Source: Hermodice carunculata
Lineage: Eukaryota; Annelida; Polychaeta; Eunicida; Amphinomidae
Direction: 5' to 3'
DNA: 64,000 nucleotides
Assembly (NCBI GenBank): GCA_964020975.1
Contig: OZ026619.1
Location: 94,125,404 to 94,189,403, forward strand
Positions 12,843 through 23,280 of the stretch are shown here, one piece after another. Made by a program: the position numbers and the translations under genes. Position 1 is the first letter of the stretch, and each line of letters begins with the position of its first letter. The notes under the pieces were generated by a model. That model had not been told where the DNA came from. It was given only the letters and a program-made list of their open reading frames with translations, and ran no database searches.

Positions 12843-14225
12843 TAGAAAAAAATGCAGTCAAACAGTCAATTTTGTGTCGGATGTCCTGTGACCTTGGGAA
12901 TGAGGTCAAGGTCCAAACATCACTGGATCATGACGATTTGCACAAAATAGGTAGACACTTTTAAAAGGTACATCCCGATCAAGCTTGGCACAAATTTATT
13001 TAAGTTATAACCAGTACAAGAAATTCCCATGGTAAACTTTCCTATTAAAACTTTTTGAAGACTTTCGTTAAATTACAAAAAGTGCAAAAATCACTAGAGC
13101 ATGACCATTTCAACAAACTTGGTACAGACCCACTCAAGGTACATTGCCACCAAGTTTGAAGTGAATCTGACAGAGTTTCTTCACAGAAGTCCAAAATGAG
13201 AATTACCATTAGAATGCCCATTGACTTGCATAGTAAGCAATAGAAAAGGTAAATTTACCGATAAGTACCGGAATTGAAAAAAAAATCTTTAAAAATTAAG
13301 AATTCACAGCAGTGCTACCTGGTGAACATCTTTGCTTCACCCATTAAAAAGGAACATATTCATAAAGTTTATCTGAGAGACGGGTCTGGAGAAGAAGTCA
13401 CAAGTAATGAAAACACACAAATCCATAAAAAAAATTGCAGCAGCACCTGGTGAACAAATTAAGAACTAAGAGTCCCTAGGAGTATTCTTATGTAATATGA
13501 AAGAAATTGGGTGAGTGGTAGTGGAGAAGATTTTGCAAGATTTGCCCCCCCCCCCCCCAAAAAAATATTAAAAATCCAATAATCACTTGACCAAGACCTT
13601 TTGAACAAATTTGGTGGGTCACAGACCACAGTCCTGATTGGCTGGTTGCGCATCCCAAATGACGTTCGTAATTGTGAAAATACTGTGTTTTCAGCCTGCT
13701 GTAGCTTGTGTTGAAGTAAGGTTAGCTACGTCAGGTTTGCTGCATCACAGAGTTGCTTCATTGGTGGTCATATAGGTGCACTGTCTTTCAGGCCAGGTGG
13801 GAACTTTATGGTGGGGAAGGACAATGATGTGACCCTGGCAAGAGCACAGTTCATACACCTGTATAAAGCTGACATCCAGGTGTTGTTTTTTATTTCAATC
13901 ATCACAAATTAACAAGCTGGGAATTATATGACAAAAATCCATCTATGTTGTCTAACATTTTTATTTTCTGACATTTTTATCTGTTAAGTGCCATTCACGG
14001 AATTTTAAAATACCAAAATGCTGATTTTTTAGATTGAAAAATGCTAATATGTAAAAAAGAAGGATTTATAACTGTGGTCTGTGGCCTGGTTGAGACCCAC
14101 CAATTTTGAAGTGGATCTGGCCAGCCATTTTTGAGATGTCGAAAATATCAATTATGGATGGGTGACGGACGACAGATGCCTCACTCTCCTCAAAGCTCAG
14201 CCCAGTGATCAGCTGAGGTAAAAAA
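12843..14225 (+). repeat. AACAAGAGG-family repeat, copy B (headless), invaded by a MITE
   Basis: It joins copy A2 without a head and contains the same modules (CCTGTGACCTTGGGAATGAG, CATTGACTTGCATAGTAAGC, GCAGCACCTGGTGAACAA). It ends with a GACGGACGACAGATGCCTCA tail and the ATCAGCTGAGGTAAAAA terminus. The stretch 13616-14086 is a foreign insertion (separate entry), because the family consensus resumes at GAGACCCACC right after it. Confidence 0.7.
13616..14086. mobile_element. 471-bp MITE nested in repeat copy B
   Basis: Terminal inverted repeats of about 16 bp are visible: GGGTCACAGACCACAGT at 13616-13632 against ACTGTGGTCTGTGGCC at 14071-14086. The target-site duplication is TGGT (13612-13615 and 14087-14090). 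Removing the segment restores the TTGGTxGAGACCCACC motif found in the other copies of the host repeat. There is no coding frame. The transposon superfamily is not identified. Confidence 0.75.
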
Positions 14226-14248
14226 TTAGAAAACATAAATTGCAGCAC

Positions 14249-14745
14249 CAACGCGAAGCAGCCCTGATGAAGATTGAAGAAAGGGTCTTTAAACTTCGAC
14301 CGGGTTTTTGGGACATCCGTTCCATGGCGCTGTGATGCAGGTGAAAAAACGCACCAGGCAACAGCCAACCAAAACACGCAGGTGCACTTTGATAACACTT
14401 GTTGCAGCCACAGGCGAACTGAAAAGTCTGTGTGCTGAGCACGTTCCCTTGTGTGTATATAGTAATACACAAGGCACCCCACTCACAGTATCAACATTCA
14501 ACAGTACCTTTGCATTTGCTTGAATAAAGTTCACATATCCTCATGGCTGTTGCAGCAGGTCTACAGCCGGGCCAAATTGTGTCGGAGGGCCATGAACTGC
14601 GCTGGCAGCTCTGGTACATAAGTCTGGGCGCCATCCAACAGGTGCTTTTTTTTATACCTGCACCACAGTGCCGTCAAACACATGCAACCAGAACCCAGTC
14701 AAAGTTAAAAGACCCTTTCTTCACTCCTCGCCAGGGCTGCTTCAC
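14249..14745. repeat. Inverted duplication, arms about 105 bp
   Basis: The left arm at about 14249-14354 (GAAGCAGCCCTG, GAAGAAAGGGTCTTT, GACCGGGTTTT, GGCGCTGTGATGCAGGT) is the reverse complement, with divergence, of about 14638-14745. Each arm read outward-in encodes a similar peptide (KFKDPFF...QGCF on the minus strand, KLKDPFF...RQGCF on the plus strand). This suggests two head-to-head copies of a formerly coding segment. I do not recognise the peptide. Confidence 0.65.
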
Positions 14746-15433
14746 AGCCTTGCTTGTTGTAGCTCAATGCTATGTCCCCCCCCCCCCATTTATTTTTATA
14801 AGATTCATCAGCTAATTTGTTTAATAACGAATTAACGAAGAAAAGGTCTTAAGCAAGACTAGGGCATGAAGGATAAGGTTTTAATTTTAATTTTTAATTT
14901 GATTTGTCACTCATTGGTTTCACGTAGTAGACAAACCAAGGAGAGGCCACGGTGCATTTAATAAAATACTGTCTCCTCCCACTTTCAAAATGGTATTGTT
15001 TTCAAACTTATCTTCCGATAGCACTTCGATGTGGTCCATATTTGTGCCTTTTAGACACAGGAAAAAGAAACTCCAGTATGGCTGGCCCATTGAGGATAAC
15101 ATTGGGATCACACATTGTTGAATTTTCATGTTTTCTCTAAGCACAGACTTGCGAAAACATGAAAATCCAACAACTCGTGATCTGAACGTTAACCTTTATA
15201 GGCTAGACAAACTGGGCTCTCTATACCGCCCCCCCCCCCCCCTCCAAATTTTTGGGACTTGAGACATATAATTTAGCCTGTTTCTCTGATCAAATTCAGT
15301 TTTAGCCTGTCTCTTTACCCATTTGATGGATAACAATGTAGAACATGGAAAATTAAAGGCATCTACCTGGCTTGTCATGGATAAATCATGCACGAATAAT
15401 GAATGACAACGTATCAGGCTTATTCTTATTGTC
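14746..15433. other. Non-coding stretch with poly-C tracts
   Basis: Poly-C tracts lie at about 14777-14787 and 15229-15242. A minus-strand frame at 14920-15144 opens inside the hairpin at 15108-15180; it has no recognisable domain or conserved partner here, so I do not call it. This stretch is downstream of the NME 3' end. Confidence 0.4.
15108..15180. repeat. Hairpin with 30-bp arms
   Basis: The arm at 15108-15137 (core TTGTTGAATTTTCATGTTTT) and the arm at 15151-15180 (core AAAACATGAAAATCCAACAA) pair at about 26 of 30 positions around a 13-base loop. It could be the remnant of a foldback element or a transcribed stem-loop. Confidence 0.7.
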
Positions 15434-15439
15434 TTTATT
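15434..15439 (-). terminator. Candidate polyadenylation signal of the NME gene
   Basis: The minus strand reads AATAAA here, 545 bases beyond the NME stop codon. A closer canonical hexamer was not noticed. This is inference from position only. Confidence 0.3.
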
Positions 15440-15983
15440 ACTGATGGTATGTACACAAAAGTTGTGCATTTTGAACATGGTCGGTGCAGCCCTAACATGC
15501 ACTTGGCTCATTCCAATGTTGACCCGAAAGACCAAGATATGGGACAAACTGTGGAGAGTCGGTGTCAAATGTTTCCTCCAGTTCTGTTCCAGCACAAGCT
15601 GATTCTATATTCCCTGCAAAACACCCCAAACTAATGCTTTTCTTCCTCAGCAACAAGCTTTCTCGAGGGCTAATAAAAAAAGTAGCCACTTCAGTTTCCA
15701 GACTGGTATAATACAGAGAGTTGAAGTTTACTCACTCAATGCGCAGTGTCTTGATTTAAGGCAAGCAAGTAATTAGATGAAAACCAGCAGCATGATCTGC
15801 TCTGCAGGCAATGATACTGTATACCATGTAGATAGAAATTTCACCATGGATGAAAGTAATTCATTCAAGTTTGGATTCCAGATCATTTCGTGAAGTGAAC
15901 ATGGATGAAAAGAAAGAATCGGGTATTTCAGCTCTGTGCATTTAAATTGCCAAATTAATTTACAGCTTGGCTGGGGTGAATCC

Positions 15984-16101
15984 CTAGTCATAAACCATGG
16001 ATACTTCTACTGGGGTCCATGCTGTAAGCTCCCTTTCCAAAAACCACAGATTGATCTCTCTGGTCGCACTTTCTACTGAGTCGCTCCCATGACAGATGTT
16101 C
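15984..16101 (-). CDS. NME: Nucleoside diphosphate kinase, last coding exon
   Basis: The exon encodes the C-terminus of an NME-family nucleoside diphosphate kinase, which moves the gamma phosphate from ATP to other NDPs through a phosphohistidine. After a TTTCAG acceptor (16102-16107) it reads [20 protein letters not shown], then a C-terminus ending [14 protein letters not shown] and a TAG stop at 15984-15986. The His in NICHGSD is the active-site residue of the family, and GSDSVESA is the family signature. The first base completes the Arg codon begun by the exon at 18753-18865, so the two exons join in phase. The length (38 residues after the split codon) fits the normal end of a short, group I NDPK of about 150 residues. 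It is 2.65 kb downstream of its partner exon; the intron carries a MITE, a (TA)n run, a truncated LINE and a second MITE. Confidence 0.9.
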
Positions 16102-16107
16102 CTGAAA

Positions 16108-16712
16108 CAAAATTAAGGTGTCATAAATGATTGCTATTCATATCAAATGCAATTATTATATTCCACATGTACTTGAGTTGCTAAAAAATGAACATTTAAA
16201 ATTTAAATGTCAACAAGAATTTTTAAAATGCATTGCAAACTTCCATCTCTTGTTTTTTGTTTGTAGGTTTGTTTGTTTGTTTGTTTGTTTTTTTTTGTCT
16301 AAGGGAATCAACTAAATATAATGTGGTTTGTCCAGTTTCAGAATACAATTTTTTAGTGGATGTATTTTGGACTGAATCAACAGCTTGCCTCTGCACACAT
16401 CAGATGATAGGTGTGTCTGAAGAATCAGCTGTCCTGGATTATTTGCATTCTTTTTTTCTGTGACAATATAGGTATGCTATCATTTGTACCAGAGATCCTT
16501 TCATGAGGAATTTGAATCTGAAATGATGACCAAAATTCCCTTGAGCAGAACTGTTGTCCTTAGCAATGAAAAAGTTCCAATTGTCACAAAGCAAAACACA
16601 ACAAACATACAGCACATTTTACCACACAATTCTAATATGAATTAAAAACCACAAAACTTTGCATTCTGTCGACTCATTCCATACTATGGTTGTGCAGACC
16701 TTGGTCCTTTTC
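16108..16712 (-). other. NME intron, 5'-proximal to last exon; no other feature
   Basis: Apart from a short (GTTT)n run near 16263-16294, nothing was recognised. Open frames here are short and lack coding character. Confidence 0.4.
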
Positions 16713-16938
16713 TTCACCCTTTCAGTGCCAAATTTTGGACTGACTTGACAGCTTTTCTTGGCGTGCATTGGGCGCCAGAAAAGCTGTTGACCTAGAGTAT
16801 ACTCTCTGGAACTATAGGCATACTAGTACATAAATGAAAGGTCTTTTTGCAAGGAATATGAATCTGGGATCCCAATACTTCAGACTTGTCTGACTTAAGC
16901 AGAGCTACTTGAGACGTGTTTGGCACTGAACGAGTTAA
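16713..16938. mobile_element. 226-bp MITE ending in TTAA
   Basis: The left end TTCACCCTTTCAGTGCCAAA (16713-16732) matches the reverse complement of the right end (TTTGGCACTGAACGAGTTAA, 16919-16938) at 16 of 20 positions. The right end carries TTAA, suggestive of a piggyBac-like element, but the left end reads TTCA. A nested hairpin (ACAGCTTTTC arms) lies at 16747-16787. It has no coding frame and sits in the NME intron. Confidence 0.5.
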
Positions 16939-17300
16939 ATACCACACCAAGGACTACAGGTTTTACACCTTGCCCTTCCCCCCTTCTGACAAAGCTTGCC
17001 AGGGCCATAATCCCTGTAGCTACACCGACAAATTTTGTGTGGTGGTGGTGTGTGTCGGGCGGGGGTGTTCATAGGATCGAATGGGTGTGTCAGGGACATG
17101 AATTGGTCACTGTGACCTTGCCCTTTATGCCCCATACAGTTTGAACTTGTCCAGGCCATATTTCCTACAACAATACACATACAGCTACCAAAAGTCAAAT
17201 TTGTTATCTATTCTCTGATGGGGGACTATGTATTGCTACACAATACTTTATACTCTTGCTTTTGAGCTGTGGGCAATACAAAAACCTCAGATTAACCATT

Positions 17301-17402
17301 GGCATCCTGTGAGGAAGATTAAAACTGGACATCCTGTGAGGAAAGTTAAGACAGCATCCTGTGAGGAAGATTAAGACTGGGCATCCTGTGAGTAAGATTT
17401 AA
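17301..17402. repeat. Short minisatellite, about four units of 25-38 bp
   Basis: The core GCATCCTGTGAGGAAGATTA is repeated at about 17301, 17328, 17350 and 17376 with linkers such as AAACTGG and AGACTGG. Confidence 0.8.
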
Positions 17403-17468
17403 AAACTACACACCTGTTGGGAAGAAAGTAGAGTAGGCAAATTGGCATTTTGACAAGAGCAGTCATAC

Positions 17469-17577
<109 letters not shown>

Positions 17578-18297
17578 TTTATTTATTGAGGGTGGCCCAG
17601 TTAGCATTTCTGCTAATCTCCCCTGAGGCCCTCAAGGAAAATTTGTACAATATATTTCATATACATGTGTAACAAGAACAGCCTAGCTGACAATCATTGC
17701 TGGGTTACATCTATTCCAGCCAAATTATCTAGCAGACAACAAGTAAGTTGTACAGTTCCGTTTAAAAGCATCCAGTGTCTTTGCATTTTTCACATCTTGT
17801 GGCAGCTGGTTCCAGATAGTAGCTCCACTGTAACTTAGGGATTTCTTCAGTATTCCAGTTTTGGGTTTTTTCAAATATAAACAGTCATTTCTAGCAGATC
17901 TTAAGTCCACTGAGTGTTGAGCTTTAACATAGGAGAACATGTTAGTCATATAACTGGGAACCATAGCATGTAATGATTTATATACTAGTGACGCTTTTTT
18001 AAATAAAATACGTTCTTCTATAGTCATCCAGTTCAGCTGGGCTAATAATTGCTTATAACTGTAGAATCCATGTACACCTAGAACCAAGTAAGCTCCAACC
18101 TTATGCAGTCGTTTAACCTTTTTCAGTAACTCCTGGCTACAGTTTGCCCAGATAGAACAGCAGTAGTCAATGTGAGGCAATACATATGCATTGAAGTATA
18201 ATTTCCTAACTTGCAATGGCAAGTAGTTCCTAATTTGACGTAAAATTCCTAATTTTGCTGCTATCTTTTTACACAGTTGTGACACATGGATATCTCA
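17578..18297 (-). mobile_element. 5'-truncated CR1/Jockey-type LINE, RT C-terminal part
   Basis: The frame from 18285 to 17725 (186 codons) encodes the region after the reverse transcriptase core of a non-LTR retrotransposon: CKKIAAKLGILRQIRNYLPL, then LYFNAYVLPHIDYCCSIW, and IWNQLPQDVKNAKTLDAFKR near the end. These are the thumb and C-terminal motifs common to CR1/Jockey-like proteins. Homology extends up to DIHVSQLC at about 18297, where the copy is truncated. After the stop codon a 147-bp 3' UTR ends in AATAAATAAAG and the (TA)n run. The frame itself is uninterrupted, so the insertion may be fairly young. It lies in the NME intron in the same orientation as the gene. Confidence 0.85.
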
Positions 18298-18527
18298 AAA
18301 AGTATCCACACTTCAAGTTATCTGTATTACAGTAAAGGAAATATGACGCAGACAAACATTTTCTGATGAAATGCCAGACATTTTCCGATGGAATGCCGGA
18401 CAGGCTGCAAACCTGTAGGCCCCATGCCCACTCTCGTTCCTGAAGGGGGGGGGGGTAATAAAAGTTACGTGGCACTTGAAAATTCCACTTCCAGACAGTC
18501 TGAGACCACATGTATGGAATAAGTATA

Positions 18528-18671
18528 CAGTGGTGCCCCTCTAATAAGACCACCCCAAATACAACCAAAAACTGGCCACACTGGGGGGGGGGGGGGCGGG
18601 GGGAGAGAGAGTATTTCTTGAGAGGGTGGCCTCTCTTGCTTGAGGGAGGTCTTATTATTGGGAGACCCCTG
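18528..18671. mobile_element. 144-bp MITE of Tc1/mariner (pogo/Tigger) type
   Basis: CAGTGGTGCCCCTCTAATAA at the left end and the reverse complement of the right end (CAGGGGTCTCCCAATAATAA) form imperfect inverted repeats that continue into AGACC. TA dinucleotides flank it (18526-18527 and 18672-18673). A poly-G tract lies inside at about 18584-18595. The end sequence resembles pogo/Tigger MITEs by recall; the interior is non-coding. It sits in the NME intron. Confidence 0.65.
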
Positions 18672-18752
18672 TACCCATAACAACAGTGTGATGTATAAAG
18701 CAGAGACCCAACAGTATCATACACTTTGTTGCCATCCCCACTGATAACTTAC

Positions 18753-18865
18753 CTGCCGATATCGATACCAAGGTCTCCCCTGATTGTGCCTGGCAAGGAA
18801 TTCTGAGGATCTTTCTCGCCCAGCATTTTGCGGCCTGTTGAAATAATATTCTTGCCTTCCCACAC
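18753..18865 (-). CDS. NME: Nucleoside diphosphate kinase, internal exon (113 bp)
   Basis: A 113-bp exon encodes VWEGKNIISTGRKMLGEK followed by DPQNSLPGTIRGDLGIDIG and the first two bases of an Arg codon. This is the central NDPK segment that shapes the nucleotide-binding site; PGTIRGD is a family hallmark. Splice sites are clear on the minus strand: acceptor ATATTTTCAG before GTGTGG and donor CAG/GTAAGTTATC. It joins in phase with 15984-16101. The family normally has about 85 residues before VWEG (the KPDGVQR region and the GPVVAM segment). I found no exon for these to the right, so they are either beyond the window, in an overlooked small exon, or lost. Function is therefore assigned to the family but an intact gene cannot be claimed. 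Confidence 0.9.
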
Positions 18866-19049
18866 CTGAAAATATACCCATGATGTTAATAATGTAAAAT
18901 GGATTCCTTCACACTTTAGTTGGTGCACACTTGCGTATGCAGAGATGACAATGGAGACTTGTGAAAAAAAGAGCAAATGTCTTCTACCACGCCTTCTAAT
19001 TGCATATCTCTGCAATTTGTACATTTCAGGCTATTCTAGACTTATTTTT

Positions 19050-20484
19050 ATGCCCCCCTTCGAAGAAGGTGGGGCATATAGCGTTGCACATGTCGGTCGG
19101 TCTGTTGGTCGGTCGGTCGGAAGACTGTGGTTTCCGCACAATAACTCAAGAAGTTTTTAAGCTAGGACTTTGATACTGTATAGGTGTATTATTTTAGTCA
19201 AAAGCTACGCAAAGTTTGAAGATGGGTGACCTTGACCTAATTTCCAAGGTCACAGTGGTACCTGAGTCAACTTTGGTTTCCGCACAATAACTGAAGAGGT
19301 TTTTAAGCTAGGAGTTTTATATTGCACAGGATTATAGTCCATATTTGGGGCTAGGCAAAGTTTGAAGATGAATGACCTTAACCTCATTTTTAAGGGCACA
19401 GACCCACTTTACTGAATATGGTTTCATGCTTTCTGCATGATAACCTTTACCTTGGAGCTAGAACTTTAATATTGCACAGCTTTATGGTTCTCTGTAAGGG
19501 CTAGGTAGATTTTGAAGATGGGTGACCTTGACCCAGTTTTCAGGGTCAGAGAGATTGTAGTTAGACTGTGGTTTCCCCACAATAACTCAAGACGTTTTTG
19601 AGCTAGGACTTTGATACTGTATAGGTGTATCATTCTAATCAAAAGCTAGGTGAAGTTTGAAGATGGGTGACCTTGACCTAATTTCCAAGGTCACAGTGGT
19701 ACCTGAGTTAATTTTGGTTTCCACACAATAACTGAAGAGGTTTTTAAGCTAGGACTTTATATTGCACAGGATAATAGTCCATATTTGGGCCTAGACGAAG
19801 TACGAAGATGGATGACTTTGACCTCATTTTAAAAGTCACAAAGCCACTTTACTGAATATGGGTTGGTACCTGAGTTAACTTTGGTTTCCACATGATAACT
19901 GAAGAGGTTTTTAAACTAGGACTTTTATATTCCACTGGATAATTGTCCGTATTCAGGTCTAGGTCAGGTTTGAAGATGGGTGACCTTGGTCTAATTTCAA
20001 AGGTCACAGAGCCATTTGGTTGAATACTGTTTCTGCATGATATCTTGCATTTTAGAGGTAGCACTTTTATATTGCACAGCTTTATGGTTGCCTATAAGGG
20101 CTAGTTTGAGTTTGTAGATGGGTGACCTTGACCCAGTTTTGAGGGTCACACACAGACAGTAGACTTCCTTTTTTTTGCACAATAACTGAAGAAGGTCAAG
20201 TGAAAATGAGTGACCTTGCCATAATTTCCAAGGTCATAAAACCACTTTGCCGAATATGGTTCCTAAATGATGACTAATTTTTCAGCTATAACTTTTATAT
20301 TGCCCAGGTTTTTAGTCATTTTTTAAGGGCAGGTTAAAGTATAAAGATATGTGACATTGATGTATGATCAATCTTCACTAATTTTGTAAGGTCACAAGTG
20401 CCCCATATACCACTATCAATAGGGTAGCGAGGGCAAGGGTAATGAGGAAAGGGGGCATCTATGTTTTACAAACATATCTTGTTT
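19050..20484. repeat. Long dispersed repeat of the ATGCCCCCC-hairpin family
   Basis: It starts with the hairpin ATGCCCCCCTTC...GAAGGTGGGGCAT (19050-19077), passes through GGTCGGTCGG, and ends AAAGGGGGCATCTATG with a TTTTACAAACATATCTTGTT terminus. The interior consists of four to five diverged modules of about 300 bp: TTTCCGCACAATAACT.AAGA, TTTTTAAGCTAGGACTTT, TATTGCACAGG, AAGTTTGAAGATGGGTGACC and TTGACCTAATTTCCAAGG. The 12-mer TGACCTTGACCT occurs at 19227-19238 and 19668-19679. There is no coding frame. It lies upstream of the visible NME exons, perhaps in a further intron. Confidence 0.75.
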
Positions 20485-21239
20485 CAAAATAAACTCACCA
20501 AAAAAAGACTTTTTCTTCTGAAAAGAGGAAGATTCTCACACTGTGCATGCGTCTGGTATCTGACTTCCAAGCACAGATTTGTAATCTATATTTTGAGTGG
20601 AGTTACAAATCAAATGCAGTAATTTTTATGTCTAGACACTACACAAATACTCTGATATGATTTCTTACCATCTACTTATCTGTTTACCATGCCACTTAAT
20701 GCGGTTTCCAGGGTTCATACAGGTTCGTGAAAAGTAAATTTAAGGACTTTAAAGGACTTTTTCAAGCACTTAAATCAAGTTTTCAAGGACCAGATCTGCA
20801 ATAGAACACAACAGACAAATGTTTAAACCATCAATTTTCAACCCTTTACTAAAGATAATGCATATTATTCCACATTTATTATTCCAACCATATATGAATC
20901 AGACTCAATGTTTGAAATAGGCAGTAGACTTTCCACAAACTTACAAAGAAGCCTATATGTGGATCATATTACTGAAAGTCATTTTTAAAGATTTAATTCA
21001 ATATAGATTATTTTATGAGTTTATTGTGACTTATCATGTAAGCCTACAGCCAGTATGGGTTGTATTCTTGACATTGACTCTATCTAGTCTATAAAATTGC
21101 TACAACTACATAAGGGTAATTAGGCCTGAAGATTTACCTATCCCAATGCACGTTTTTCAAAGGAGTGCCCCAGTTTCTTTGGGGAGAAGGGCATGCAAGG
21201 CCCTGCATTAACCCCTCTGGTCAGAAGAAGACAATCCTG
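20485..21239. other. Non-coding stretch with a possible hAT-type fragment
   Basis: At about 20709-20795 the sequence CAGGGTTCATACAGGTTCGT, then repeated AAGGACTTT and TTTCAAG motifs, resembles one end of hAT-like MITEs; the other end was not found. The rest shows nothing. Confidence 0.35.
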
Positions 21240-21549
21240 TTGATAAAGGGTGAATAAGATATGCTTAAACCAAGAAACAATTGACAGCCATGGCTCGCTA
21301 GCATGGTCTGAGTCTTCCCTGTCAGCCAGCGGTCTTGCGTATGTGATGTCACAAGCCTTTCCCCTGTTGTGGGTGTCGGAAATGAACGTGAAGCACCGAT
21401 TGAAGGCACAGCAAGTCTTTAAAATAAAATGTGAATAAAAGTATTATTTTCAGATCCTTTTTTTTTTAAATCGCACTATATGGTGAAAACGACCCATGAG
21501 TCACCCATGTATCAAATTTGAACATGGTCAATCAAGAGGACCTTTAATC
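21240..21549. repeat. Dispersed repeat, copy 2
   Basis: This is the partner of 8987-9309, in the same orientation and with the same order of conserved blocks (TGAATAAGATATG, TAGCATGGTCTGAGT, CCCTGTCAGCCAGC, GTGTCGGAAATGAACG, ATTATTTTCA, GGTCAATCAAGA). Divergence between copies is substantial. Confidence 0.7.
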
Positions 21550-22142
21550 GAATGAAAATGACATGTTGGAATTCGTTTGAACGATCTTTTGATGTTATGC
21601 TGTTATTCGTTGGAACGGTCTTTTGAAGGAACATTCACATGTCATATAGTTCAGTTCATTCACTGGAACCTGGAAATGTCGCTACCCATGTAGTAGCAGG
21701 GCTGTCTATGCTCTGTAAGTCTATAATAGTTTGTTTAGAGGTCAACAAAAGACATTGCCTTGATAAGTTTTTCAGTGGTATTCATGTGACAGGTTTTCGT
21801 TCATTTGAAGGCTGCTGTTGGCGGCCCGTCTTTTGGGTGAGACATGTGGTAGACCCATTTGGGGTTATCTCTTTCTCAAACTCAAATGGGTGGTCACTTA
21901 GTTACCACTAATGTTAAAACTTCTCTCTCAGTTTCTTGAGCGCGCACTTTTGCTGTAGTTCTCGTAAATTGAAATATGAGGAAATATCTTAATGAAAATT
22001 ATATGAAATTGAGCCCTGACGTCATCACCTATAGAATTCACTCTTGAAGGTATCCACGTAAATCTTGGATTTTTCGTGCCTTCTGTGGATTTATTCAATT
22101 GGAATTAGCTCCAGTATCATTATGATGGTATAGAGATTTTCT
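21550..22142. other. Non-coding stretch
   Basis: A short duplication (ATTCGTTTGAACGATCTTTT near 21571 and ATTCGTTGGAACGGTCTTTT near 21605) is the only structure seen. No coding frame was supported. Confidence 0.45.
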
Positions 22143-22244
22143 GTGATCACACATCTGGATTGCCTGGCTAAGCGCCTTGGATATTTATTCACGCTTACAT
22201 TTTTGACTTGCATTCAACGCTCCTGCCGTTTATCTTGCGTTAAC

Positions 22245-22925
22245 ATGGTGAACTTGGGTCAAGCCGGTGCTGTAGGCGTAGAGCCTTCTGTTGCTGATAT
22301 ATATACCCCGGACCGAGGCAAAGGTATGAAAAGGCCCTGGGAATCACCTACTGGGATATCTCCCGAGTCAAAGCAGCCACATGTCGCAGAATCTGAGGAT
22401 TCTTCTGTTTACGCCAGATCTACCATGGTTATTGACCTTCTCTTCATTTTGAAACATCCCCGTTTGATCGAAGCCTTTTGTAAAATCAATGAAAAATTGT
22501 TATCAGACTTGGATAAGCGTGTCCAGAACCTAGAAACTGTGGTGATGAATTTAAGAACGTCCCTCAAAACTGAGATGGAGAGTTTAAAGACCTCTCACAA
22601 GGCTGAAGTTGAAAGACTGAAAACTAAAGTTGCCTTTCTTGAGTTGCACATGAGAGATCTCCAGGCCGGTCAAGATGATCTCGAACAATATTGCAGGCGT
22701 TACAACCTACGCACATGGTCCAATGAGCCCGAAAGTCAACAGGAGGATACTGATCAAATTGTGATTGCAAAGGCTGAAAAGCTTGGTGTGGATTTGACAT
22801 TGGCAGACATTGATAGATCCCACCTTGTTAGGAAAGACCGGCGGGGCAAACCAAGGGCCATCATTGTTAAATTTGCTACCTACAGACAAAGAAGTCTTGT
22901 GTATTTTTTTTCCTCCTGTATTTGA
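22245..22925 (+). CDS. LINE ORF1-like protein fragment (coiled coil plus RRM-like)
   Basis: From Met at 22245 about 226 codons are open. After a low-complexity N-terminus come a coiled coil (KRVQNLETVVMNLRTSLKTE, continuing through KAEVERLKTKVAFLELHMRD) and the segment LEQYCRRYNLRTWSNEPE, then DIDRSHLVRKDRRGKPRAII and VKFATYRQRSLVY. This layout is that of ORF1 proteins of CR1/L2/RTE-like LINEs, nucleic-acid chaperones that package the element RNA. After VKFATYRQRSLVY the family normally continues for another 60 or so residues; here the reading changes to FFSSCI and stops, so the 3' part is lost. No ORF2 follows. The frame is open further upstream to 22143, but that part has no clear relation to ORF1. 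Confidence 0.75.
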   Translation: MVNLGQAGAVGVEPSVADIYTPDRGKGMKRPWESPTGISPESKQPHVAESEDSSVYARSTMVIDLLFILKHPRLIEAFCKINEKLLSDLDKRVQNLETVVMNLRTSLKTEMESLKTSHKAEVERLKTKVAFLELHMRDLQAGQDDLEQYCRRYNLRTWSNEPESQQEDTDQIVIAKAEKLGVDLTLADIDRSHLVRKDRRGKPRAIIVKFATYRQRSLVYFFSSCI

Positions 22926-23142
22926 ATTTTATTAATCCAGCATGAACATTCAAATATACACAGTATACATTGGGGATAGAAACTCTGGTGAGCTTATAAT
23001 ATCCCCATCCATATGTAAATCTATGTGATTATAATATATACCAGATGGCATTATACACATCAAAGATCATTAAAGGGCAGGTCTCAAAATAACTTTAAAG
23101 TTTCAGTTTTGTCAATCATCGTACTCAGATACCACGCGTATA

Positions 23143-23242
23143 TTTTTTCGCGCCAAATGTCACTGGGTGATGGTTCTCTATTGGGCGAAAGAGGCAGGTT
23201 CACGGAAACGGCCGATGATTGGGTTGCACACTCGTGACGTCA
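23143..23242 (+). promoter_or_regulatory. Promoter-like cluster: E2F, two CCAAT boxes and a CRE
   Basis: TTTTTTCGCGCCAAA at 23143-23157 contains a perfect consensus E2F site. Inverted CCAAT boxes (ATTGG) lie at about 23178 and 23218. TGACGTCA at 23235-23242 is a full palindromic CRE. All sit within 140 bp upstream of the ATG at 23281 of the P2X7-like frame. The motifs are seen directly; promoter activity is inferred from their density and position. Confidence 0.5.
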
Positions 23243-23280
23243 CGCGTGTGACACTTTTGGAAGATGGGAGGCGAGATAAC

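Noticed and set aside
14920-15144. Minus-strand frame of 74 codons beginning in the hairpin
   Set aside because: Its first codons are part of an inverted repeat, there is no recognisable domain, and it lies beyond the NME stop codon.
21639-21911. 90-codon plus-strand frame upstream of the ORF1-like gene
   Set aside because: No similarity to ORF1 or any family, and no link to the following frame.
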